Part shown: piece by piece, positions 18,801-30,800 of the stretch | How positions within the stretch are numbered: position 1 is the first letter of the stretch | How the letters are laid out: each line of letters begins with the position of its first letter | Assembly (NCBI GenBank): GCA_002457155.1 | Contig: NTJS01000014.1 | Coordinates: 1 to 37,466, forward strand | DNA from: Marine Group II euryarchaeote MED-G35 | GTDB taxonomy: Archaea > Thermoplasmatota > Poseidoniia > Poseidoniales > Thalassarchaeaceae | Direction: 5' to 3' | Length of the DNA: 37,466 nucleotides | The notes under the pieces: model-generated | Seen by the model: only the letters and a program-made list of their open reading frames with translations | Told to the model about the DNA's origin: nothing | The model's database searches: none | Made by a program: the position numbers and the translations under genes

Positions 18801-21800
18801 CCGAGTGGGTCTACGAAGATGTCAAGGATTACAGCTCCAACTGGGGCTACGGGAACACCGGCAGGAACGGCCAGATCAAGTTGAACAGCACAGACGTCCC
18901 GCACGTAGTCTTCTTCGATGACTACTGGGACGACGTGTACCTCTCCATCAGGGTCAACGGCTCCTGGTCATCGAGCAGCGTGGATGACTACGGTGGCCTT
19001 TACACCGCGAATGGCGAGAGGGGGATATCCCTCGCAATCGACTCCGCGGATGGCCTGCACGTCGCCTACTACGAAATGAATGGCAGATACCTGGAGTACG
19101 CATACAGGGATCTTGGTGGCTCCTCCTGGACGAAGACCAACGTCAACGACCAGGGGGGCCACTACATCGGCACCTCCGTCTCCATCGCAGTCGACAGCGC
19201 CGACAGGCCGCACATCGCGTACCATGACAGATCCCAGTGGGATCTGGAGTACGCTTGGTTCGATGGCGCCGACTGGTTGGTGGAGACCCTTGATGGGTAC
19301 TACAGCTCTGGCAGGTACCCCAGCATCGCCCTCGACGACGGAGACCAAGTCCACATCGCCTACGAGAACAACTCGGGCAGCAGACTGATGTCCCTTGTGA
19401 TCTCCAACGGCATCGCAGCAACGGACAAGATCTCGCAAGTCGGCACCCACAGCTACGGGATGGGGTTCGCAGTAGGGACCTCGGGAGGAATGCACCTGAG
19501 CTTCTACAACGGCTCCGACTCATCGGGGTCCCTGCAGTACGCATCCAAGAGCGGTTCGTCATGGACGAGCGAGACGGTCGATGACAGCTCGACCATGATC
19601 GGGACGCATTCCGACCTCGCCCTCGACGACAGCGGCAACCCCCACATTTCCTACGTCGACTCGACGAACGGGTTGCTCCGCTACGCATATCACGACGGCA
19701 ACTCATGGGCACTCTCTACTGTGGACCCCAGTGGCAGCGTCCTGGGCTACACCTCGATCACAATAGACGATGATGGGCATCCACGGATAGCCTACCACGA
19801 CGGGAGCCTACGCCTCGCGGAATCGGACGGGTCATCGTGGACGCTGACGATCCAGGACGCGGGTTCCGCGGGCCAGGGGGCCCAAGTCACAGTTGACGAT
19901 GACGGGAAGGCGAGGATCGCCTACTTCGACGAGGACAATGACGACCTGGCGTTCTCCCTCGCCGGCCACCAGTCCCCAGTAGTCATGGGGAGCTCACAGT
20001 TCCACCCCACCGGGACCTCAATGGGATCGGGGGCCAGTGGGCTCTCGTCCCTCGACGTCGGGGAGACGCATGGGTGCGCCGTATCTTCCAGCAGCGTGAT
20101 CTGCTGGGGGGTCGCTACGGGCGGTCAGCTCGGCAACGGAGCAGTCGCAGTCATCTCCGAGGACCCAGTCAGCGTCACCACCGTAGCCGGCTGGACCCCC
20201 CTGGAGGTCTCCGTATCCACCAGCTCCGGCTCGGGAGGGGGGACCACATGCGCACTGTACTCCAGCGACTCCACGGAGGACCGTCGAGTCATGTGCTGGG
20301 GCGATGGGTCCTCGGGACAGGTGGGAGACGGGGGGACGTCCTCACTCACATCACCGGCATCCACCGACCTCGTCATGCTAGACTCTATCACTCCCCTCGG
20401 GGCGTCCGACGGGAGTGTTGCGCTCTCCTCCAGCCCCTATGGCGTGGCGGAGATCTCCTTGAGCGATGGGGGCAAGTTCGGATGCGCTAGGTCGTCGCAA
20501 GGGCACGTGAAGTGCTGGGGCTACAACGGCTACGGGCAGCTGGGGCATGGAAACACCTCGACGGCCTCCGATGGTGCGGAGGAGATGGGATCCAACCTGG
20601 CATTCGTCCCACTGGGTGCCAACCGGACCGCGTCAAGCGTCTCCGCTGGAGGGAGGCACGCCTGTGCGCTTCTGGACGACGGGAGCGTCAAGTGCTGGGG
20701 CTACAACGGCCACGGGCAGGTGGGGATAGGGAACGCAACCCAAATCGGGGACGGTGCGAACGAGATGGGGGCATACCTATCCGCAGTCGATCTGGGCACG
20801 GGCAGGACAGCCACCGACATCGCCACGGGGCTTTTCCACTCATGCGCCGTTCTCGATGACGGGAGCGTCAAGTGCTGGGGCTACAACGGCTACGGGCAGT
20901 TGGGGATAGGGAACACAACTAGCATCGGGGACGGTGCGAACGAGATGGGTGACGACCTCGCTGTGGTCGACCTCGGCACAGGGAGGTCCGCGATAGCGAT
21001 AGAAGCAGGAGAGCATTACACCTGCGCCATCCTAGACAGCGGCGTTCTGAAGTGCTGGGGCTACAACTACTACGGGCAGCTGGGCCAGGGCCACAACGAG
21101 AACATAGGCACAGGGCCGGACTTCGACTCCAACGGGGTATCGTGCCACCCGACTCAGAACTCGGACCTCAACACGAGGGAGTGCAATGCCCGAATGGGAG
21201 ACGGGCTTCCCGCGATCGACCTGGGCGACGGGCGGACGGCTACTGCAGTCTCGGCCGGCCTATCCTCGACATGCGCGATTCTCGATAACGGCAGCATCCG
21301 CTGCTGGGGGTCGAACGCGGACGGACGGACGGGCATCGGGACGTACAGCGGGTACACGGGAGACGCAGCGGGCGAGATGGGGGACGACCTTCCCAACGTA
21401 GACCTCGGTAGCGAGAGGACTGCCGCGTCCATCAGCGTGGGTTACAGCCACTCTTGCGCCCTCCTGGACAACCTCAGCATAGCATGCTGGGGCGACAACT
21501 ACTACGGGGAGCTGGGGATTGGTTCCAACGACGACGTCGACACGCCCGAGGAGATGGGGTCCGGGCTCGAGAACGCCCTCCTGCCAACGGCGAAGTCCAC
21601 CGCCGTCGCCTCGGGGAGCTACTACACCTGCGCGATCATCAAGGACGGGACCGTCAGATGCTGGGGCGAGGACTCCGAGGGCAGGCTGGGAGTCTACGAT
21701 GGCGAGGATGACAACATCGGCGACGAGAGCGGCGAGATGGGAGGGAACCTTGTCCTCACAAACCTGTACATGGTCCCCCCCGACTTCGATGGTGACGGTT

Positions 21801-24800
21801 GGATAGACATCTGGGACTCCGATGACGACAACGATGGCTACATCGACACAAACGACGACCTTCCCTTCGACCAGAGGGACTGGTTCGACCATGATGGCGA
21901 CGGCATCGGCGTAAACACAGACACCGATGACGACGATCCCGATATCACGACCGCGGATCAGGACACAGTCACGAAGTGGTCCGATGCCGAGGAGATCGCC
22001 TGCGGGACTCTATGGTGGAGCAGCATGTCAGAGCCCACAGACTACGACGGGGATGGCATCTGCGACGCTATCGATGATGATGTGGACGGCAACTCATGGA
22101 ACGACACCTACCAAATCGAGTGCTACGGCGGTGAGCCATCTGCATGGTCGCAGAGGGGGGTCTGGGACAATGCAGGAGACTTGCCTACCAGTTCTGGTGA
22201 CAGCCCAACATACGGATACGACTTCTTCATCTCCGATTACGGAATACGCTTATTCTCCACATATGGCAATGACTGGTCGTACAATAGCCTATTGAAGTTC
22301 GATGGGACGGTTAGTGCGACCCAGTCAATTTACGATAACAACGATTTCGACTATTGGGGAGTGGAGGAACGCAATGGAATAATCTACGTTATTGATCAGT
22401 ATGGGATCACAAGGGGCATCGACGCGAACGGCAGCATCTCATCGCTCGGCTACAGATCGGATCACTCGATAGCATCGACACAAGACGTTGCAATCAGCGT
22501 CGAGGGAGACATGGTTGTCAGGTGGGACGACTCGGACGGTGGGTCCGACATCAAGGGATGGTACCTCAACGGAACGGAATTCTCCATCAATGTCCCAGGG
22601 GGACTTTCTGACAACTACAATCACCACCCACAAATCGACTTTGGGCCAAATGGAAAGCTGCATCTGCTAACCGTAAACATCTCTGCAAGAGACGCTGGAC
22701 TACCTGTGGGTTTCTACCACTACACGGCTGATCTAAATGGCAGCCTCTCGGGAAGCGCGACCGTCTCGTGGAGCTCTCCGAAACTGGTTCTAGAGCGGAA
22801 CCAGAGCACGTCATGGGCCAGCGACACCGACTATTCCAGTACCGATCACGGTAGAGCGGAACTGCACGTTTCGAGCGACGGAACCGCATACGCAGCGATG
22901 TACAACGGGACTAACCTGTGGTTCTCGGCCTTAGGGGGTTCATCTTGGAGCACCGAGGAGATTGCATCTTCAACGGGTAGGAACGAGGGTGTCGAGATTG
23001 CAACCAACTCGACGGGGGTGGCTCACGTCGCATGGATCAATCACACCTCGGACAAGCTAATGCTGTCCCACAAGTCAGGAGTTTCGTGGATTCACGAAGA
23101 AGTATGGCAGAGCAATGGGTGGAATGAAGGAAGCACTCTGCAGGAGTTGAACTATGCTGGGCTGAGGCTGGAGTTCGATCGCCAGGACGACCCGTACCTG
23201 TTGTCCATTGATGCCAACGACAGCAGTTCGGCAATTCTCCATCACAAGGGGGCTCTGTTAGACCCGTCGTACACATTCCAGCCCACGGACGCCGGTGGTG
23301 ACGGGGTGTGCGACACGCTGCAGTACGCCGTCATGGACTACGGCACCGCCTCGTTGGTCGCAACGAAGGGGGAGTTAGTCTCCTTGTCGCCGACCTTCGA
23401 GGGTCAGGCCCTGGTCGAGGTGTGGGCACCGTCGCTACCTGCTGGACTCTCCGTCAACAACACCACCGGAGAGATAACAGGGGTGCCGACAGTGGTTGAC
23501 ACGACAGGTACTGCCCACACGATCTACTCGAACAGCAGCGACGCATCCTATCCCGTCACCATCACCTTCACGGTCAGGTCCCCGACACCAGTTCATGCTG
23601 GTTATGGCCAATGGGACGACCACCAGTACACATCAGTCAACAATGGAAGGGGATACGCGTTACACGAGTACGACTCGGACAGTAACCTGTACTACTACGG
23701 GAGATACCAATCTACCTCTGCGTGGTCAGCCGACGGACTAAGCGTATCAATCAGTTCGGGTGACCTATACGTCGCCAAGAGATGGGCGAACGGGACGTGG
23801 GCATGGGTCGTGCCAATCACACCGACCTCCGGGATTCCCGGAGCCATGGCCGTTGACGGTTCTGGTAACACCTACGTAACCGGGTATAGGGCGAGTGGTG
23901 CCCTGGACCTCCCGGGGACTGAGCATGACCTCCCCAACAGGGAGGCTGCCTTCTTCATCTCGCTGGACACCAACGGCAGCACCAGGTGGTCGCAGGATGC
24001 TTACATCCCAGGATCAACCGATGCGAACTGGAAAGTCTCGACACAGGCCAGCGTGAACAACTACGGATTCACCAGGATGAGCGTCAATGAGACTACAGGA
24101 AATCTCACGGTTGCCGGCCAGATCTCTACCAACTCGGCCTCATACAGGATGGTGACCTTCGGAAACGTCACCATGGAGATCCCGAGTACCAACTACAACT
24201 ACTACAGGCCATTCGTGGTCAGGATCAACGCGACCGGCAACTTCTCATGGGCCACTACCTTGACTCCAGCCTCCTCCAGCCACAGGACCCTGCAGGGTAT
24301 GGGTGTGCATGACGACGGAAGCGTCGAGGTCCTGATGAGGGCCAACGGGGACACCCAACTGGGGGACCATACCGTGGGGAACGACACCTACCACTACGTC
24401 ATCGGGAGGATGAACGGAACCGGAGCATGGACTGGTGCATCCAAGATCACGTCTGAGAGCCCTGCGGGATTCGACGGTAACTACGACTCTGCCATGATGG
24501 AAGTTACCCCCTCGGGAGATATGGTCATGGCCATCTGGTCCGTGAACGACCTCAGCAGCCTGAACGTGACCAGTTCGGTGTCATGGTTCAACGAGACCTG
24601 CTCCGACAGCCTCGTGGTAATCAGGCTGAGCGGAGCCGAATGGAGCACAGAGGCATCACGGGAGTTCTGCCTGTCCTCCAATGCGGGATACTATGCGGAG
24701 TACTACAGCCTGCTTGAGATTGACCCCCAGGGGAAGCCGGTCCTCCTCCTCGGGCAACGGGCGTACAGCGTTGCGAGCCACCATAGGATACTGAGGCTCG

Positions 24801-27800
24801 ATTCGAACCTGAACCCGGACTTCGAGGAGTACCTGGTATCCGCCAACAATCCTGCGAACTCCCATACCTTGGACTGGGAGGACGTTGCCTTCGACCCCAT
24901 TGGCAACATGCTGGTGAACTACTACGATAATACATGCAATCTATACTGGAACGGGAGCTACATGGGGAGGCCCTCGTCCAATTGCTACTACAACAGCCAA
25001 TTCTTCATGGAGACCGTGGGGCATACCATCGACGGTGCGAATCTGGTGGAGGGCGAGCCCGCCACCCTCTGGGGGGTCACTGGCCTGAGTGCCATGGGGG
25101 CGACTTGCAGCCAGGGGACGAGCTACTGCGACGAGTACCTCGACTCCTGGGGGTCGACCGCCCTGCCGGAAGGCTTGAGCATGAGCTCGGACACCGGCCT
25201 TGTCTCGGGGACTGCGACCAGCAACATGTCACTATCAGAATTCACCCTATGGATGAATGACACCGCCTTGGGCAACAACCAGTTCAACGTCTCATTCCTT
25301 ATCCTGAATGGCAGGCCCACGATATCATACAACCAGACGGCCTTCGTCATGGAGCGTGGGCTGGAGATCGAGCCGATCGCCCCCTACGAGGTCAATGGGA
25401 CCATCCTGAACTGGACCTTCGTACCAACACTGCCATCCGGCCTCATACTGGGGGACAGCAACGGGACGGTCTACGGGACCCCGACGGTGAACCTGACAGA
25501 GCAGACATTCCAACTACGAGTCACGAGCGAAGGGGGCACGACCGCAGTCAACTTCCAGTTCACGATCAACGAGCCAATCGCCAACATCTCCTACGGTAAC
25601 GGAACATACAACATCCCGAGGGACGCTCTAGTCAGCATCCAACCGACCTTAGAGGGGGGTGCCGTGGAGAGCTTCGCGATTAACTCAACGGATTACCCGC
25701 TAGGACTGACATTCAACACCACCAACGGGTTCTTCGAGGGCATCCCCCTGCTAGTTACCAATCTGACTACATACACAGTCTGGGCCAACAACTCAGGAGG
25801 GAGCGCGAGTACCGAGGTCTCCATCTGGGTGATCGGGAACGGGATCTTCCTCAGCTTCCCCACGGACGACCTGCTGCTGACCGAGGGTTTGCCGATGCAA
25901 CCGATAGCCGGACAGACGTCCGGCTCCACCCCCGAGAGCTGGGAGGTTTACCCAGACCTCCCTCTCGGACTGACATTCGGAGCCTCCAACGGTTCGATAT
26001 GGGGGACCCCCACCCAAGTACAGAACCAGACGAACTACACCATCTGGGCGAATGCCACGGGAGACCAGACCAGCTCCGTGACCATCTCAATCACGGTCCT
26101 CGTGGACACCGATGGCGATGGAGTCGCGGACCTTTACGACCCCGATGACGACAACGACGGGTGGAATGACACCGCTGAGCTCGATTGCGGGACAGACCCC
26201 CTGGATTCGGCTGACACCCCCTCCGACATAGACAACGACGGCGTTTGTGATGCCCTGGACGAAACGGATGACCGTGCTATAGCCATGGCTTATGGGGTCA
26301 CTAATCTAGAACTGATAGTGAACGTCTCCAACGTCTCCCTGGTCCCAATAACTTCTGGAGGGGGAATCACCTCCTGGGAGGTATCCCCCTCCCTGCCAGG
26401 AGGCCTATTCTTGAACAATACCACTGGTGAGATATCCGGAACCCCAACTACGACATACAATACTACAGTGCATGTTTTCTGGGCCAACAACTCAGCCTAT
26501 TCCGCATCATTCAATCTGAGCATTTCCGCCTCGCTACTTGATACCGATGGAGACGGCGAGCCTGACATCACCGACGAGGACGATGATGGCGATGGCTGGT
26601 CCGACGTGAACGAGACTGCTTGCTCCACTGGACCATTGGACGAGGATGACTTCCCCCCTGATAGTGATGGGGACGGGGTCTGTGACTCCCTGGATCTCGT
26701 CGACGACTCTCCGGTTTTCCTTGCCTATGCGGTGTCAGCGGTCAATCTGACTACGAACATCACATCATTGGAGATGGCTCCAATTGTCCTAGGTGGAGAT
26801 GTGCGGGCATGGGAAACCTCCCCCTCGATGCCATCTGGGTTGTTCTTCAACAATAGCACCGGAGAGATTTCAGGAGTTGCCAACGTTACATTCACGCCCA
26901 CGAACTTCACGATTTGGGCCAACAACAGCCAATACTCCTCGAGTTTCGTCATCAACATCTCCTCATGGCGGCTCGATACCGATGGCGATGGGGTTCCCGA
27001 TGAGGACGACTCCGACGATGACGATGATGGTTGGACCGACGAAGAGGAGCAGACGTGCAATACGGAGCAGCTAGACAATACCAGCATCCCCTCCGACTCG
27101 GATGGCGATGGGATGTGCGATCTCGTGGACCAAATCAATGACAGCCCCATTAGCCTGGCTTATCCACAGAGCACTGTTGTGCTAGTCGTCAACATAACCC
27201 CAGTTCAGATCCACCCGATAGTGTTCGGAGGCGATGTCAGGGAATGGAGCATCCATCCGGAGCTTGGCACAGGGCTAGTATTCAACAACAGCACCGGACA
27301 AATCTCCGGCCATTCCACGGAACCATTCAACGCTACCAATTATGACGTCTGGGCGAACAATAGCCAATATGGCTCCAACTTCTCAATTACCATCTCGTCG
27401 GCCCTACTCGACACCGATGGCGATGGGATTCCTGATGAGTCCGACACGGACGACGACAACGATGGCTGGGGCGATTCCGAAGAGACGTCGTGCCTCACCG
27501 ATATTCTGGATCCACTGTCATTCCCAGAGGACCATGATGGCGATGGTCTCTGCGACGGCCTCGATGACATCGACGACTCTGACCTCTTCCTAGTCTACAG
27601 CATGACCTCCCAGCTGCTGTTCGTCAACGAACCGATGGATTCCATAGTTGCGACGACCTACGGAGGAGACGTCCGGACCTGGGAGATATGGCCTCCGCTT
27701 CCCGATGGTCTGAGCCTGAATGGCGCATTGGCCCGCTCTGGCCAGGTGAACGGGACCATTAGCGGAGCCCCGATGTTCGAGTTCGAACTCCAGGTTTTCA

Positions 27801-30800
27801 CAGTGTGGGCGAACAACTCACAGTACCACAGCTCGGTGGAGATAACACTCCAATCGGTCACTCCCGACCCGGATGACGACGCCTTCGACCTGATCTACCT
27901 GGATAACGAGCTCAATCTCACAACCAACGTGGATGAGGTGTACATGGAGCCGCAGATTTTCGGAGGTAATGTGTCATCGTGGTCAATCTCGCCCGATCTT
28001 CCGGAGGGTTTGGAATTCAACACGACCAATGGACTGATCACGGGATTCGCAACAGAGGAGGTGAATGGCTCAACCTACACGGTCACGGGGAGCAACTCAC
28101 TCTTCATGGACACCTTCCCCATAACGATCTTCGCCACGCACCTGGACACGGACGAGGATGGGGTGCCGGACATATTCGATCCAGATGACGACGGTGATGG
28201 ATGGAACGACACGGACGAGATCGAGTGCGGTACTGACCCCTTGTACATCGTCAGCAGCCCCGAAGATCACGATGGGGACTGGATATGCGATCCGAACGAC
28301 GAGTTCGACGACTCCCCGATCGTATTCTTTTACCCCAATGACAAGCTAGTCCTCACCGTTGGAGAGGAGATGGAGCCACTGGAGCCTCTAATCGCGCCCA
28401 ACAGCGGAGGGATCATGCTATTCTCGGTTCTGCCTGACCTTCCGGCAGGACTAGTGCTAGACAACGCGACCGGAGTCATCTCCGGGACTCCAGAGGAGGC
28501 ATGGAGGCACGTCATACTCGAGTACTCGCACACCTTCAAGGCCGAGAACTCCCAGTGGGACTTCTCCTACAGGGTCGACTTCGATATCTTCTGGCCAGAG
28601 GACAACACCACGGACGAGGACGGGGATGGGTGGGCCGACCTGATCGAGCTCGAGTGCAATACCGATCCGACCAACGCTTCCTCCTTCCCGGAGGACATCG
28701 ACTTGGACGGCATATGCAGCCACATCGACGAGGATGACGATGGCGACAACATAGGCGACCCGATCGACAAGTTCCCGAAGGACCCCACCGCATGGGACGA
28801 CACTGACAACGACACCATGCCGGATGAGTTGACCTGCAGGTACCTGACCGACTCGGCAAACTGCACATTCGACCTGGTTGAGGACCTTGATGACGACAAC
28901 GACGGATGGCTTGACCTAAACGAGACAAGCTGTGGAACGGACTCAAAGGACAATCTCTCGGTTCCCGAGGACGATGACGGCGATGGAGTTTGCAACCTAT
29001 TGGAGGTGTACGTCCCAGATGCTGTGAAGATACTGTGGATATGCTGCTTCCCACTCCTCCTTCTGCTGCTTCTCCTACTCTGGGTAATCAACCCGTTCAC
29101 AGTGAGGGAAGAGGAAATCCTAGGGCCCGAACCGGAGTATACCAGCACTGAGGACGGGTGGCAGGGAGGAAGCGGTGAATACGACGACCCGTATGTTCTC
29201 AAACCGATGAAGGGGATTCGCAAGGGCTCCTTCGCACGGAGTCACGAGGTGATCAGTGTCTCGAACATCACCCCTAGGCTGAAGTGCGACTTCACGGACA
29301 TGTCATCGGAAGACAACGGCAGTCGCTTCCGCATGCAGTCGATCAAGTCCAATTCCAGGGGGGACATAGAGTTCAGATTGGAGTTCAATGACGATGGCGA
29401 CACCGTCAACACCACTGATTACACTGGACTGATCAGACTAGGTAAGGCGACGGTTTACTTCCAGTGGGAAGTAGAGGTCGAAGTGCAACACGACACCCCC
29501 GAAGAGGAGCGGGCGAAGAAGAGGGCGAAAAGAATCGAGAGGGACGCGAAGAAGAAGGCAGCGCAGTTGGAGCGAGAGGCGGTCGAGAAGGCTGCCGATG
29601 CTGAAATCGACGCTAAGAAGAAGGCAGCGCAGTTGGAGCGAGACCTGAAGACCAAGATAGAGAGGGTCGAAAGAGAAGCCGAGAAGAGGACCGCGGAAGC
29701 GGATATGAAGGCCGCAAAGGCCGAGATGAAGGCAGCAGAGGCCGAGAGGGAGGCCGCAATGAAGCTAGCAGAGGCACGGCGAGAGTCCAAGCGAGAGGAA
29801 GAGGAGAGACTCCAGAGGGAGAAGGAAGAGGAGAGGAGAGCTGCGAAGGAGGATGCAAAGAAGGCGGCAGAGGAAGATGAGAGGCTTGCAGAAGAAGAGA
29901 GGAAGGCCGAGGAAGAAGCTGCAGAACTACGTGCGATTCTGAGGAAGAAGGCGGAAGCTCGGAAGGTAGAGGAAGAGGAGAATAGAGCTGCGGAGGAGGC
30001 TGCGAAGAAGGAGGCAGAGGAAGAGGCAAAGAGGATCGAGAGGGCGGCAGAAGAGAGGGCGGCCCTACTGAAGAGAGAAGCAGAAGATAGGGCGGAGAGA
30101 ATCGAGAGGGATGCAGCCAAGAAGGCTGCTGAAGTGGAAAGAGAGGCTCAAATTAAGGCCGTGGAGGCCAAGGAGAAGCTGAGGAAGAGGGCGATAGAGA
30201 GGAAGCGCCAGATGGATCTCGAGGAGCGGGACAACCAACTAGCTCGCGAAAAGGCTGCAGAGAGATTCGCAGCCATGGAGGAGGAGCTAGAAGAGAGGAA
30301 GTCGAAACTGGAAGAGCTCGATGCAGAGGCCAAGAAGAAGGAAAGTGCCCTCCTCAGGGTCGCCGAGAAATCGAAGGACATAGACTTCGGGATTCTGGGC
30401 TTCGCCACCGCCGACAACAAGGACCAACTCCAGGAAATCAAGGGAATTGGGCCGTTCATCGAGGAGAAGCTCAACGCGCTCGGGATATTCACATTCGCCC
30501 AGATATCCCGAATGACCTCCGAATTGGAGGACAAGGTCAACGATGCGATAGAGTTCTTCCCAGGGAGAGTGAAGAGGGACGAGTGGGCAAATCAAGCTAG
30601 GAGTTTTGTCGACCTGGGGGAGGAATCAGCTAGCAAACCCCCCCCTCCCGAAGGGGACATTGCCTCGTCCACGGACAAGGAACTGCTAGACCGAGCCAAA
30701 GAGGATATCAGGGAGAAGGAAATTGCAGACGAGAAGGAAAGGGAGCTACAAATCAGGAGGGAGAGGGCGGCAGAGCTCCTGAGTAGGAGCAAGAGCGAGG

